Shown here one piece after another: positions 21,659 to 33,369 of a stretch of 64,000 nucleotides of DNA (the first letter of the stretch is position 1; the number at the start of each line of letters is the position of its first letter). The notes beneath the pieces were generated by a model, which saw nothing but the letters and a program-made list of their open reading frames with translations, did not search any database and was not told the origin of the DNA. The position numbers and the translations under genes are program-made. Location: contig CM072806.1 in assembly GCA_037013495.1 (NCBI GenBank), forward strand, positions 23,894,001 to 23,958,000. The letters run 5' to 3'. Source of the stretch: Hippophae tibetana. Lineage: Eukaryota > Streptophyta > Magnoliopsida > Rosales > Elaeagnaceae.

Positions 21659-23064
21659 TGTATGATTGAAAAGTTTATAAAATATGGATATGATTAACCT
21701 AGAAGGGGTGAATAGGTTATTTTTAATTTTATCAATTTATAACTTGATAACCTAAACAAAGCGGCCATGCATGCAATTGTGTGTAAAACTAAAGTGTGGA
21801 AATAAAAGAATAACACACGATATGTTTAGGTGGAAACAACCTAGGCCATAACCATGACCTAAGAGGAAAACAACCGGTCCACCAGACCACCTAACTTTCC
21901 ACTATGAAAATCAAATGTTCAAGTACAAACTCGGTCTTATACTACCCTCCCTAGGATACTATCCCAATGTACTTTACTTACGAGCCCCTGCTTTGTTTTC
22001 ACAGTTTCCAATATTAGCATGAGCAATTTCTAGACCAATATTCCAATAAGCTTCCCGCCAATCAGATATGTTTCTAAATTAACTGCAAAATAGTTAGCAC
22101 AAAAAAACACAAGTGCCCATGTGTATTCTAGAACAAATTTAATAATGAATAATCCTAACTAGATGATTCAAAACATATGTCACTTAAATCAAATCAACTA
22201 GTAAATCCTAGAACAAAAAGATCAAGCACAAGTTCAATAAAAATAGCTTCTTTAAAGGTTAGTAATCAAATCAAATAACTATGATATGACAAAAACAATT
22301 ATTCGATCTAACAATTTAAGAACAAAAATAAAGAAGAAGCCATAAGAACATATTATCAAAATATCATAAAATAATTAGGCTTATTAATCAATCAAACATA
22401 ACCACCAATATTTGATAGATTAACTAAATAAATAAGCCTAAGGAATTATGATCTTATATTTGTAAAATAAGAGAGAGAAATTAAGAAGATTAGAATAATG
22501 TTCTTGTGTGGTTAATTGAAACAATGAGTAATGAGTTTTATTTATAAGAAAAATTAAAATCCTAAATCCTATATAATTAATAAATATCTTTTCTATTACA
22601 AATAGGAATAGTAATACTCATTAATTAAAAAAACTCTTATATGATTAATAAATATCTTTTCTATTTCAAATAGGATTAGTAATACCCACTAATTAAGAAG
22701 ATTTTGATTTAAAGAAGAGTTCTTTTAAAATATATTTTATGCTATCTTTTATGCTAAAAATTTCAACTATAATTTAGAGTATATCTTATCTAATATCTTT
22801 TAGCATATCTTATTTTAGAGTATATCTTATCTAATATTTTTTAGCATATCTTATTCCATATTTTAGAACTAAAAATAATTTTAGATTTATAAGCATGTGC
22901 TATTAAATGCATAAATGTAATCCTATGTGTCGTAGTTATCAAAGATATACCTGAAATACAATTATCTATAACTCGATCATTTGTTTGGTTTTTCTTGATA
23001 GACTTGATATCATGCCTAAAAACAAATTTACAAATAAATATTTTGTCCACGAAAATAGCCAACA
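21659..23064 (-). repeat. Putative 3' LTR of a Sirevirus-like copia element
   Basis: On the minus strand it begins TGTTGGCTATTTTCGTGG at 23064 and ends ...CAATCATACA at 21659. Near its end it carries CTATTCACCCCTTCTAGG, a motif I recall from Sirevirus LTRs. A polypurine tract lies directly upstream (23081-23096). There are TG...CA ends, but the second LTR and the target duplication cannot be confirmed here. Confidence 0.5.
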
Positions 23065-23080
23065 CTCATAGTCCTTACAA

Positions 23081-23096
23081 ACTCCCCCTTTGGCAT
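23081..23096 (-). promoter_or_regulatory. Polypurine tract next to the Sirevirus-like LTR
   Basis: Minus strand reads TGCCAAAGGGGGAGTTTG, the typical polypurine tract of Sirevirus-type copia elements, 17 bp from the LTR start. A second similar purine run (GTCAAAAAGGGGGAGAG) is at about 23431-23447. Confidence 0.55.
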
Positions 23097-24185
23097 TTTC
23101 GTGTGGTAAAACCTCTCATTCACTACATGACACTTATAGGAATAAGATAAAATACAATGATTTCCTAGACTCTATAATGGAACTATCCTATGGTTTTGTG
23201 AATCCATCTTTGCTAAAACTTGACAAGCTTGTAAGTAACTGAAATGACATAAATAAAACATACGAAAATTTGGCTTGAAAGCCTTATTGTATATTAGTTC
23301 ATTTTACATAAAAATAAGCGAAGTGTAAAGAATAGTGATGAAGTATGCATTCATACAAATCAAGCGTAATTAAATATGTTCTCCCTCTATATGCATAACA
23401 AGATAAAAATATGGACGTAAAACACATTATACTCTCCCCCTTTTTGACATACGAGAAGGACAAAGCATTAGACAAAGTAATGAAGCTAAACACCTCCTAA
23501 AGATATAGCAATGTAAAATTAGCGTAATGCAAAAGTGCAATGTGCTTTAAACTCCCCTAAGTTCCACGACTTTCTAATTTATAAACCAATTAAAAATATA
23601 TTAAATGAAAAGAGGATATAAATGAAAAAAAAATCTGATATTTATTTTTAAATTTGCATAAATAGCTACATAAGGTATTAAACTCATTTAATCACAAACG
23701 AGCACATAACCAGTTGAAAACTCACCAATTTTTAACTCAAATTTTGATTATTTATTATATAAATAAGCAAGTAGAGTAAAAGAGGTTCACAAGCACACTT
23801 CACACATATAATGACATATTGACATTTACTTAAAAACAGTGTATATGTTTAAACTCCACAAATATATCAATTAATTCATTTATGACCAATCAAGAAAGAC
23901 TCAAAAGAGAAAATATCACCTATCATGTAAAATTATAATCTTGTCTTTAATCTCACAAAATAAAATATATCTACTAAAAGAGAACTTAACTTTAATTATT
24001 ATTATTATTATTATATATATGCGGTAAATGATATTATTTTTATAACCTCTATTGGCTCATTCTTTTTGTGCATTATAAGTACAAGTTTTATAAGCAGTTT
24101 CTTTTTGCACGAGCCATAAACCTAGCATGATGACTTTCATACTAGTTGTGAGGTAACCCTTTTCGCTCACTATGGTAGCTTTGCA
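23097..24185. other. Decayed region between polypurine tract and copia scrap
   Basis: No frame is supported. It holds the second purine-rich run and a TTA/TAT microsatellite at about 23996-24018. In Sireviruses the space before the 3' LTR is long and carries several polypurine tracts, which would fit. Confidence 0.35.
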
Positions 24186-24640
24186 CATCACAGTAGGTAG
24201 CCCTCTAAATATTAGATGCTTCCATAGTCAATTATACCATTCACATATCTCAATATTTGTCGAACTGCTTCCAAATGAGGCTTCTTTAGATTTTGCATGT
24301 AATGAATCATTACACTAACTGCATAAGAAATGTTAGTTCGAGTTAAGGTTAAGTAGATCAGACTGTCTACCAATTTTTGAAATATTGTTGCATCTTCCAA
24401 ATCTTTTCCTTCATATGCACACATTTTGATATTTGGTTACATCGACATCGAAATCGGTTTGCATTCAAGCATTTCAAACTTCCTCATCAAATCTTTGGAA
24501 TATTTTTCTTGATAAAGAAATATTCCTTCAATCCGTAAAGTGATTTTCGCAACTTACACACATATTCCAGATGATCTTGGCTCTGAAAACCCATTAGTTG
24601 GATCATATAGATATCTCGATCCACATCTCCATGAAGAGAA
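24186..24640 (-). pseudogene. Copia reverse transcriptase fragment, internally deleted
   Basis: Minus-strand remnant nearly identical to part of copia C (37480-38190). The open part 24212-24424 includes [21 protein letters not shown] and [11 protein letters not shown], the conserved RT-to-RNase H connection of Ty1/copia pol. About 270 bp present in copia C are missing at about 24530, where tattcctt joins caatccgtaaag. The right end is cut where the CACTA remnant starts. Confidence 0.7.
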
Positions 24641-26004
24641 TTCTAGCTTTCCTTCATTGGTGTCTCTTTCTCATACTAATTTCATTATTGCTATTTCGAA
24701 AAGAAAATTCCAAGAAACTTTCAATTCTAGAAATGTAGTCATGTTCAATTCTACACTTTGACATCCAAGATTTGTCCATTTTCTATTAATGATATTAAGT
24801 ATATTAAATATGTGTCCAACCAATATATTTTAGATATTATTATATATGAATTCTCTAATTATTAGAATATCTATCAAAACATCATATAAAAATAAATACA
24901 TAAAAATCAAACATAACAAATATATACACATAAATATAATTATATGAGATTGATTGTAATTACTAATAATAATATGTCACATCATTTGAGTTGATTTAAA
25001 ATTTAAGATAGATATAAAAAAATTTATATAACAATTTTGTGATGTTTAATATTTTTTTTTAAATAACTACACTACTTCAAACATAAATTTTTAATAACCA
25101 TCATATTGTTGAATCATATATTTCCCATTTCATATTAACAAAATTAAATAAATTAAAAACTAACTTTAAATCACAGTCATAAATATATAAATTTATTTCA
25201 TTACGAAAATTTATACAAAACCTACATAATACAAAAAATTATACAAATAAATAATAACACATAATATACAAAAAAATAAAGAAATAAAATAATAAGTGTG
25301 TAGGATTAATAGAAATAGTTACAAGAATAAATGAAGTGACAAAATGAAAGAAATGAAGAAAAAATGGTGTTTTGTAAGTGAGAACATGTGTATAAAAAAT
25401 TTGAGTATTTTGCTAAAACAAAAATAGGGGATCTAAAAGATAAATTAAAGAGGAAGAAAACCCACTAAACGACGCTGGAATCGGTGGTCATAGGTGGTCA
25501 AAAAAGGAGAAAAAGTGGAGAAGGTTTTGAGTTTTTGAGAGTTATGTAGCGCTGAAATTGTTTCTGTCTAATTTTAGGGAAGAAAGAAAAGAAAAGGAAA
25601 ATATCCACATATGTAGCGTCAGTTGGCATGTAGAACCGACGCTACACGTAGGACGTAGTGTCACTTGTACGTGTCAACCGATGCTACACACGTGGATAGC
25701 ATCGGTTGACAAGTAGGACCGACGCTACGTCCTACGTTTAGCATCAATTATATATGTCAACCAATGCTATACCCAAGTGTCGGTTGACATGTAGAAACGA
25801 CGCTACACGTAAGACGTAGCGTCGGTCCTACGTGTCAATCGATGCTACATATGGATAGCGTCGATTGACGTGTAGAACTGACGCTACACATAGGACATAG
25901 CGTCGGTTCTACGCATCAACTGATGCTACAATCTACGTGTTTTAGTCAATTTTTGAACGAATCTACTTTAAATCTCAACTTAAATGACTACATTTATAAT
26001 AGTG
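24641..26004. mobile_element. Truncated CACTA remnant of the 45147-54252 family
   Basis: From about 24700 it matches 52940-53040, the start of the transposase gene and its upstream DNA (acactttgacatccaag, atttgtccattttctatt). It then runs through non-coding DNA like that of the 912-bp element, through a subterminal repeat array at 25610-25935, to a weak terminal sequence TTATAATAGTG at 26004. The left terminus and nearly all of the transposase are gone. Confidence 0.7.
25610..25935. repeat. Subterminal repeat array of the CACTA remnant
   Basis: Repeated units with tagcgtcggttgacatgtag / aaccgacgctacacgta in alternating orientation, about 40 bp each. They are related to the array at 53766-54175 but with CATGTAG/ACGTAGG spacers in place of CCACGTG. 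Confidence 0.7.
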
Positions 26005-26806
26005 ATAATATTAAAGATAGTTAAATTAGTTAAATTATCGATCTTTATTATTCATTAGATATTATTTATTTATATGATGAATAAATAGAATTATGAATCG
26101 AGTATTATTATTTTTCTCCAATTGTTTCTTGTTGTATTTTTTTCCTAATTTCTGTTATTCTAATCTTTAATCCTAATTTCTTCTAAATTCTTCTCTTTTT
26201 ATCTATTTCTCTCTTATATCTTCTTCTCATTTTATATCAATTTGAAAACTTTGGTTTTCTAAAACGAAATTATTCTATTCCTATAATTTTCGACATCAAA
26301 GAATGAATGAATATGATCTAGAAATAATAATCCTGAAAATATTTTTGCTTCTGGCAAGATTCAATAACATATGAATAATGCTGGTAACACTTGGCTGATA
26401 TTAGTGAACATCCTCGACAGTAATAGTAAAAAAAATTGAATCTCTGATGCTAAGGAGGATTATCCAAGCATAGATAAGACCAAAATTACTTCAGATGATT
26501 ATTACAAGAATTTAATTGACTTCGTGAGTTTCAAAAAGGCCTTATTATTTCAGTCTTATGAATTTCAAACATCTCCCAGATCAAGCTTAAGTTCCAACTT
26601 GATGGTCCAACTTAATTCTTATTATTGATAGATTATAATAATAAATATATTTAAATTAGTTAAATTATCAATTTTTATTATTCATTAGTATATTATTTAT
26701 TTATGTTTGTCTTTTATATTTAGCATTTATACTATGAATTCGGATATAGATAATAAACTGGTATAAACTATTTAGAATTGATATTGTGAATATCTTTTTA
26801 GGTTAA
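26005..26806 (+). other. Decayed copia-like flank with a gag/pol scrap
   Basis: A 70-bp block (26020-26080) recurs at 26640-26705. The stretch 26085-26225 (aattatgaatcgagtattatt, followed by a ttct-rich tract) recurs at 44545-44690 on the other side of copia A. About 26470-26590 reads, in the plus frame, KITSDDYYKNLIDFVSFKKA, like the region after the copia zinc knuckle. This may be the remains of an older element that copia A entered. Confidence 0.35.
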
Positions 26807-27062
26807 TGTTAAGCAGCAACAGATAGGGGTATATTAGTATTTCATGTCAGAAGCACAAGTTAGCTACCTAATTTCTTACAGATATTTTGTAGAGTTTGTT
26901 ATATTTTGGTTCCACTTGCTTTGTTGTTAAGCTATCTGATACATACTTACAGCCTATATAATGGCTGGAACATTATTATAGTGTGTAAGCTTGATTAATA
27001 TATTTCTCCAATATACATTCTTCACACCTTCTTCTTCTCCGTATTTCTTAAGAAAACTTTCA
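26807..27062 (+). repeat. 5' LTR of copia A
   Basis: 256 bp. Compared with the 3' LTR it lacks an internal block of about 30 bp and differs at many sites, so the element is old. It is followed immediately by tgatgtcagagc, a decayed TGGTATCAGAGC primer site. Confidence 0.8.
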
Positions 27063-27166
27063 TGATGTCAGAGCTGCTGTGGCTCAGGTCACAGAATTGG
27101 CCAACTCTCCTGGAGATGCAAATACTCCATTTAGTTCCTTCGTCTGCTACACTAGAATCTACATCT

Positions 27167-27242
27167 ATGGCTTCACGACAACTTCAAATATCAACTATTC
27201 CGATAAACCCTAACTTTTTTGTCAAATTGGAATGAAACTAAT
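27167..27242 (+). pseudogene. Start of copia A gag, cut by copia B
   Basis: ATG at 27167 opens a frame MASRQLQISTIPINPNFF. It is interrupted at the CTAAT target site and, after copia B, coding continues at 32534 with YLIWKEQ-like sequence in a shifted frame. A stop (TGA) lies in place of an expected tryptophan just before the target site. Confidence 0.5.
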
Positions 27243-27619
27243 TGTTGGTTTGTAAACTTGTTTACAAGCCCAAAGAAATCAAAAACAAACTTTGAAATAT
27301 TCTAGCTCATTTAAAGTCCAACTCGTGGAAGTTTTTATGATGATGATCTGAATTGATAAGGATACAGCTCATGGTTGGTGAGAAGAAGAAAAATCAATGG
27401 CTTAGGTAAGAAGATAAGTGTATGGTTTAGATTGTTTTTGGTAGGTTTATATTGTATGGCTTAGATTTATTAGTTGTTTCTATAAATACCTCTCAGTAGG
27501 AATGTAATAATCAAGTTAAAGAAATCAGAAACAAAAATTCAATAATTTCTGAGTGTTTCTGGAAAATTGTTCTTGAATGTTCTTGAGTTTTCAGAGTTTT
27601 GATCCATAATTTTCCAACA
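27243..27619 (+). repeat. 5' LTR of copia B
   Basis: TGTTGGTTTGTAAACTTG to TTTTCCAACA. TATAAATA at 27481-27488 is the likely promoter. Inverted ends TGTTGG/CCAACA. Confidence 0.93.
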
Positions 27620-27622
27620 AAG

Positions 27623-27634
27623 TGGTATCAGAGC
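27623..27634 (+). promoter_or_regulatory. Primer-binding site of copia B
   Basis: tggtatcagagc, an exact match to the tRNA-iMet complementary site of Ty1/copia elements, three bases after the LTR. Confidence 0.9.
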
Positions 27635-28078
27635 TATAGTTAGAAATATAAATATACGCTATTATATATCAAATCGAAGCTCTCGACGAGACAAATCCAA
27701 AGCCGCAAGAATCATCCCGATCGGAGTTTGGACGCGCTGCCACGATACTCCGAAAGTTTCTACCAGAAGTGAGTTAACTCACTGAGTCAACCGAGTTGGA
27801 GCCGAGTTGACCGAGCCGTGAGCCTGTTGACCGAGCTGCTGATCGAGCCGCCAAGCATTTGACCGAGCCGTCGAGCCGAGTTGACCGAGCCGTGAAGCCT
27901 GTTGACCGAGCTGCTGACCGAGCCGCCAAAACAGTTGACCAAAAAGTTGACTTTGATCGTTGACTTAGAACGTTGACTTTGAAAATTCAGATTTTCCCGG
28001 AGTTCCTCCTAAGGTTTTTTGACGTTCTGAATTCATCTGTGCGATCAGAATTTACAAATTCTCACTATATTGAGAATT
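27635..28078 (+). other. Leader of copia B with a GC-rich repeat
   Basis: Untranslated. At 27790-27960 the words gttgaccgagc and cgagccg recur about ten times in units near 15-25 bp. This minisatellite is much more GC-rich than the rest of the element. Confidence 0.6.
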
Positions 28079-31000
28079 ATGTCAAGTGGAGGTATGTCAT
28101 CGTTTCAAGTCCCTACACTCAACAACGATAACTATGATAATTGGAGTATTAAGATGAAAACTCTTTTGGGTGCACATGATGTGTGAGAAGTCGTAGAGAA
28201 AGGCTTAAGTGAGCCAGATGATGAAACTACTCTAACGCAAGTGCAAAAAGAATCTTTGAAGGATTTGAGAAAGAGAGACAAGAAAGCCCTCTTTCTTATC
28301 TATCAAGCCTTAAATGATGATGGGTTTGAGAAAATTTCAGATGCAACATCTTCCAAAGCAGCGTGGAATAAGCTTCAAATTTCTTTCAAAGGAGCCGAGA
28401 AAGTGAAGATGGTTCGTCTCCAAACACTAAGAGGTGAGTTTGAATCTCTACATATGAAAGCTTCCGAATCTATTTCTGATTATTTCTCGAGAGTCGCAGT
28501 TGTTTCTAATCAATTAAAAAGAAACGATGAGATGTTGGGAGATGTTAGAATAATGGAAAAGATACTTCGTTCATTAGATTTCAAATTTGAACACATTGTC
28601 GTGACGATTGAGGAAACAAAAGATTTGGAAGAAATGACCATTGATGAACTCAATGGGTCATTACAAGCATATGAAGAAAAGCATAAGAAGAAGCAAGGGA
28701 TCACTGAGCAACTCTTCAAGATGCAATTCAAAGATAAGCATTAAAGCCAAGGCAATGACAGAAACCAACGTGGCCGAGGTAGAGGTAAAGGTCGTGGACG
28801 AGGTGGAAGCCACGGTCGTGGACGAAGTTGGAATTACAACAACAATTCCAACAACTTTGAGAGAGCAGAAAGCTCAACACAAAGTCGAGGAAGAGGTAAT
28901 ATGAACTCAAGGTATGACAAATCTCAAGTTCAATGCTATAATTGTCAGAAATTTGGACATTATGCTTCAGAATGTAGAACTCCCAATAATAGAGTAGATG
29001 AGAAAATCAACTACATAGAGGAGAAGACCGATGAGAAAGAAACTCTTTTTCTAGCACGGAAGGAGGGTGATAGTAGTCAACCAAATGCCTGGTATCTTGA
29101 CAGCGGTGCAAGCAACCATATGTGTGGAAGGAAAGACATGTTCGTGGAACTAGATGAGTTAGTAAGTGGAAATGTCTCATTTGGAGATGATTCAAACGTA
29201 GCAGTGAAAGGAAGAGGTAACATTCTTATTCGTTTGAAAGATGGGCAACATCAATTTATTTTCAATGTTTACTATGTCCCAAATATGAAAAGTAACATCT
29301 TAAGTTTAGGACAATTGTTAGAGAAAGGTTATGATATTCATATGAAGGATTATAATCTTTCTATAAAAGTTGATAAGAATAACCTCATTGCTAACGTACC
29401 AATGTCAAAGAATAGAATGTTCTTGATCAACATACAAAATGACATTGCAAAGTGTCTGAAAGCCTGCTATAAAGATGCATCGTGGCTATGGCATCTTCGA
29501 TTTGGACATCTCAATTTTGGAGGATTGGAGCTGTTGTCTAAGAAGGAGATGGTGAAGGGACTACCTTGCATTAACCATCCTGATCAACTTTGTGAAGGGT
29601 GCCTACTCGGAAAGCAATTTCGAAAAATCTTTCCAAATGAGTCAAACTCAAGAGCCAAGAAGCCACTGGAGCTAATCCATACTGATGTGTGCGGACCGAT
29701 CAAGCCTAGTTCTCTCGGTAACAGTAACTATTTTCTTCTTTTTATTGATGATTTTTCAAGAAAAACTTGGGTATATTTCTTGAAACAAAAATCAGAAGTT
29801 TTTGAAGTATTCAAAAGGTTCAAAGCTACAGTGGAGAGAGAAAGCAGTAGAAAAATCAAAGCCATGAGATCAGACCGAGGTGGAGAATTTACATCCAAGG
29901 AGTTTCAAGAGTTCTATGAAGAAAATGGAATTCATAGATCTTTAACAATGCCAAGATCCCCCCAACAGAATGGTGTAGCTGAAAGAAAGAACCGAACAAT
30001 CCTCAATATGGCACGAAGCATGCTCAAAAGCAAGAAACTACCCAAATAGTTTTGGGTAGAAGTAGTAGCATGTGCAGTTTACCTGTCAAACCGATCTCCA
30101 ACAAGAAGTATATGGGGAAAGACACCGCAAGAGGCATGGAGTGGAAGAAAGCCTGGTATTTCCCACCTAAGAGTCTTTGGAAGTATTGCCCATGTTCATG
30201 TACCAGATGAGAGAAGAACGAAGCTTGATGATAAAAGCGAGAGTTTTATCTTCATCGGTTATGATGCTAATTCAAAGGGCTATAAATTGTACAACCCACA
30301 CAATAAGAAGATTGTGATTAGTCGAGATGTGGTATTCGACGAAGAAGGAGAATGGGATTTTAACTCTCATGCAGATAACTTCAATTTCTTTCCTCAGTTT
30401 AAAGAAGATGATCAGACAATGAGGGAGCAATCTGTAGAAATTCAACAAGAGCTAACGACTCCACCCACTTCACCAATGCCAACCACTCATGAAGATCCAT
30501 CATCATCTTCAAGTGGAAGTGAAAGAGCCGTGACACGTACACGAAATCTCCAAGATCTTTATGAGGTAACAGAACGACAAGATAATCTTACCTTATTTTG
30601 TCTCTTTTCTGATTGTGAACTAGTGAGCTTTCAAGAAGCTGTACAAGAGAAGAAGTGGAGAGATGCGATGGACGAAGAAATCAATGCAATAGAGAAGAAC
30701 AACACATGGGAACCTGTTTCACTTCCCAAAGGGCATAAGGCAATAGGTGTCAAATGGGTGTACAAGACAAAGAGGAATGCTAAGGGAGAGATTGAAAGAC
30801 ACAAGGCGAGGCTAGTAGCAAAAGGATATAGTCAAAAGGCTGGAATTGACTATGATGAGGTATTTGCTCCTGTTGCTTGATTAGAAACTATAAGACTAAT
30901 CATTTCTTTGGCAGCTCAAAATAAGTGGAAGATACATCAAATGGATGTAAAATCTGCTTTTCTAAACGGAGTCCTTGAAGAAGAAGTCTACATTAAGCAA

Positions 31001-32145
31001 CCATCAGGCTATGAAGCAAAAGGTCACAAAGACAAGGTATTGAAGTTGAAGAAAGCTCTTTATGGGTTAAAGCAAGCACCAAGAGCATGGAATAACCGCA
31101 TCGACAAGTACTTTCTGGAGAACAACTTCACCAAGTGTCCCTATGAATATTCACTCTACGTCAAGATTGAAGGTGCCGATATTCTAATCGTTTTCCTATA
31201 CGTAGATGATCTCATCTTCACTGGAAGTAATCCGAAGCTATTTGAAGATTTTAAGAAGGTGATGACCCGAGAGTTCGAAATGATAGATATCGGGTTAATG
31301 ACATACTACCTTGGAATTGAAGTGAGGCAAAAGGAAGAAGGCATATTCATCTCTCAAGAAAGCGATGCAAAGGAGATACTAAAGAAGTTCAAGATGAACG
31401 ATTGCAAGCCGATCAACACACCAGTGGAATTTGGAATCAAACTATCCAAGCATGAAGATGGTGAAAATGTGGATCCAACATTTTTCAAAAGTTTAGTTGG
31501 AAGTCTGCGTTATCTCACGTGCACAAGGCCTGACATCTTGTATGCCGTTGGATTGATTAGCCGTTATATGGAGAAACCGACAATCACCCATTTCAAAGCT
31601 GCAAAAAGAATCCTACGCTATTTGAAAGGTACAATTAATTTTAGCTTTTTCTATTCAGCTTCTAATGATTACAAGCTTGTTGGATATAGTGATAGCGATT
31701 TTGGTGGAGATATAGACGATCGAAAAAGCACTTCCGGATTTGTGTTTTCATGGGAGATACTACTTTTACATGGATGTCGAAAAAGCAACCGATTGTCACC
31801 TTGTCTAGCTGTGAAGCAGAATATGTAGAAGCTACCTCATGTGTTTGCCATGCAATTTGGCTGAGAAACTTGTTAAAGGAGCTAAGTTTGACACAAGAAG
31901 ATCCAACCAAAATTTGTGTCGATAACAAGTCAACCATTGCCTTAGCCAAAAATCCTGTTTTCCATGATCGAAGCAAACACATAGATACTCGATATCATTA
32001 CATTAGAGAGTGCATCCCAAGAAAGGATGTACAACTCGAGTATGTAAAATCACAAGAACAAATTGCTGACATCTTCACTAAATCGCTCAAGCAAGAAGAC
32101 TTTGTCAGATTGAGAAATTTGCTCGGCATCATAAAACAAGTTTAA
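28079..32145 (+). pseudogene. Gag-pol polyprotein of copia B, five lesions
   Basis: One frame from ATG 28079 to a stop at 32143. Order: UBN2 gag (about 28110-28740), [12 protein letters not shown] basic linker, zinc knuckle [14 protein letters not shown] (28933-28974), protease [12 protein letters not shown] (about 29091), GAG-pre-integrase with HLRFGH and CEGC, integrase with D in HTDVCGP (29680), D in RSDRGGE (29872) and E in AERKNRT (29980), RT with LYVDDLIF (31196-31220), RNase H with GYSDSDFGG and SSCEAEY. The frame is broken by TGA 28184, TAA 28742, TAG 30047 and TGA 30878, and by a one-base loss near 31745 in a T run. Every catalytic motif is otherwise kept. The gag and pol are fused, as usual for Ty1/copia. 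It cannot be expressed as one protein now. Confidence 0.93.
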
Positions 32146-32152
32146 GGGGGAG

Positions 32153-32528
32153 TGTTGGTTTGTAAACTTGTTTACAAGCCCAAAGAAATAAAAAAAAACT
32201 TTGAAATATTCTAGCCCATTTGAAGTCCAGCTCGTGGAAGCTTCTATGGTGATGATCTGGATTGATAAGGATACAACTCATGGTTGGTGGGAAGAAGAAA
32301 AATCAATGGGTTAGGTAAGAAGATAAGTGTATGGTTTAGATTGTTTTTGGTAGGTTTATATTGTATGACTTAGATTTATTAGTTGTTTCTATAAATACCT
32401 CTCAGTAGCAATGTAATAATCAAGTTAAAGAAATCAGAAACAAAAATTCAATAATTTCTGAGTGTTTCTGGAAAATTGTTCTTAAGTGTTCTTGAGTTTT
32501 CAGAGTTTTGATCTATAATTTTCCAACA
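32153..32528 (+). repeat. 3' LTR of copia B
   Basis: Preceded by the polypurine tract aaggggga (32144-32151). TATAAATA at 32390-32397. Nearly identical to the 5' LTR. Confidence 0.93.
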
Positions 32529-32533
32529 CTAAT

Positions 32534-33045
32534 TACCTAATCTGGAAGGAGCAAATAAGTCATGTTTCTGTGGAAGTCAGATCTGGAAATGATAGTGATT
32601 CACCTGGTGAGGACACTCAAGAATATGTTGAACCTAATCCAGAATTTGATTTATGGGATAGAAAGGATAAAATCGTGATGAATTGGATTTACAATTCAGT
32701 TTCACAATCACATTCGAAGTATCTGTTTGCTAACACATCTGTATTAAGTTATTGGACAGCTTTGGAGAGGAATTTCACAAATTTTTCTCCAATCTCATGC
32801 AATTGTGATGGAGACTGTAAACCTTAAGGAAAAATTATCTGACTATGAATGAATACATCAATCAAGCTAAGGACATCTTTAATCTGCAATTAGCTGTTGC
32901 AGATCCCATTTCCTTGAGAGAACAGGTTATGTACCTGGTAAGTGGATTGAATTTTGATTACAATTCATTGATTACTACTTTAACCTACAAGGAGAAAATT
33001 CCTACACTAGAAGAAGTGTTTATAATGATGAGAGTACATGAACAA
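32534..33045 (+). pseudogene. Copia A gag, middle part
   Basis: Two plus-strand frames. The first (32570-32827) includes FDLWDRKDKIVMNWIYNSV and SYWTALERNF, the second (32845-33048) FNLQLAVADPISLREQVMYL and YKEKIPTLEEVF. These are the Retrotran_gag_2/UBN2-type gag of Ty1/copia elements. A frameshift near 32825 separates them, and the gene is cut at 33046 where the chromovirus LTR begins; the zinc-knuckle part is missing from the window. Confidence 0.75.
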
Positions 33046-33242
33046 TGATAGGAGTAATTTGAGAGAGAAGAGGAAGAACGAGAGTAGGGTAATTGGCTTA
33101 ATTTTTCCATTCTATTTCCATCATTTCTCGGCTATCTTATAGCCTTACAAAGAAAGAGAGAGAAATAGGAAATTACCCTAAATAACAGAAAAGAAGACAT
33201 GAAATAACAAAATCTACTCGGCAATACTCTAACCGATTATTG
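33046..33242 (-). repeat. Probable 3' LTR of the chromovirus
   Basis: Begins TGATAGGAG on the plus strand at 33046. On the minus strand it follows a purine run (CACAAGGGAAGGATCA), a plausible polypurine tract. The start of the LTR is not a clear TG, so its right limit is approximate. Confidence 0.45.
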
Positions 33243-33369
33243 ATCCTTCCCTTGTGATGAGCGTGGGTGATCTCCTCCTCCAACGAACCTCAACTTGCTC
33301 TGTTCGTTCTTGCTTATGGAGCTCACGCACGATTCTGCGCACGCATATGCACTTATTAACTCCCTCCTG

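Larger units (their letters stand above)
27243..32528 (+). mobile_element. Copia element B, complete length, nested in copia A
   Basis: 5,286 bp with LTRs 27243-27619 and 32153-32528, TG...CA ends, primer site and polypurine tract. Flanked by CTAAT at 27238-27242 and 32529-32533, a perfect 5-bp duplication. By hand count the LTRs differ at roughly 17-20 of about 377 positions, so this is the younger of the nested copia elements. It carries one gag-pol frame with four nonsense codons and one frameshift. Confidence 0.95.

Noticed and set aside
28510..28910. Minus-strand and shifted ORFs over copia B gag
   Set aside because: They are shadows of the gag-pol frame on the other strand or in another phase.
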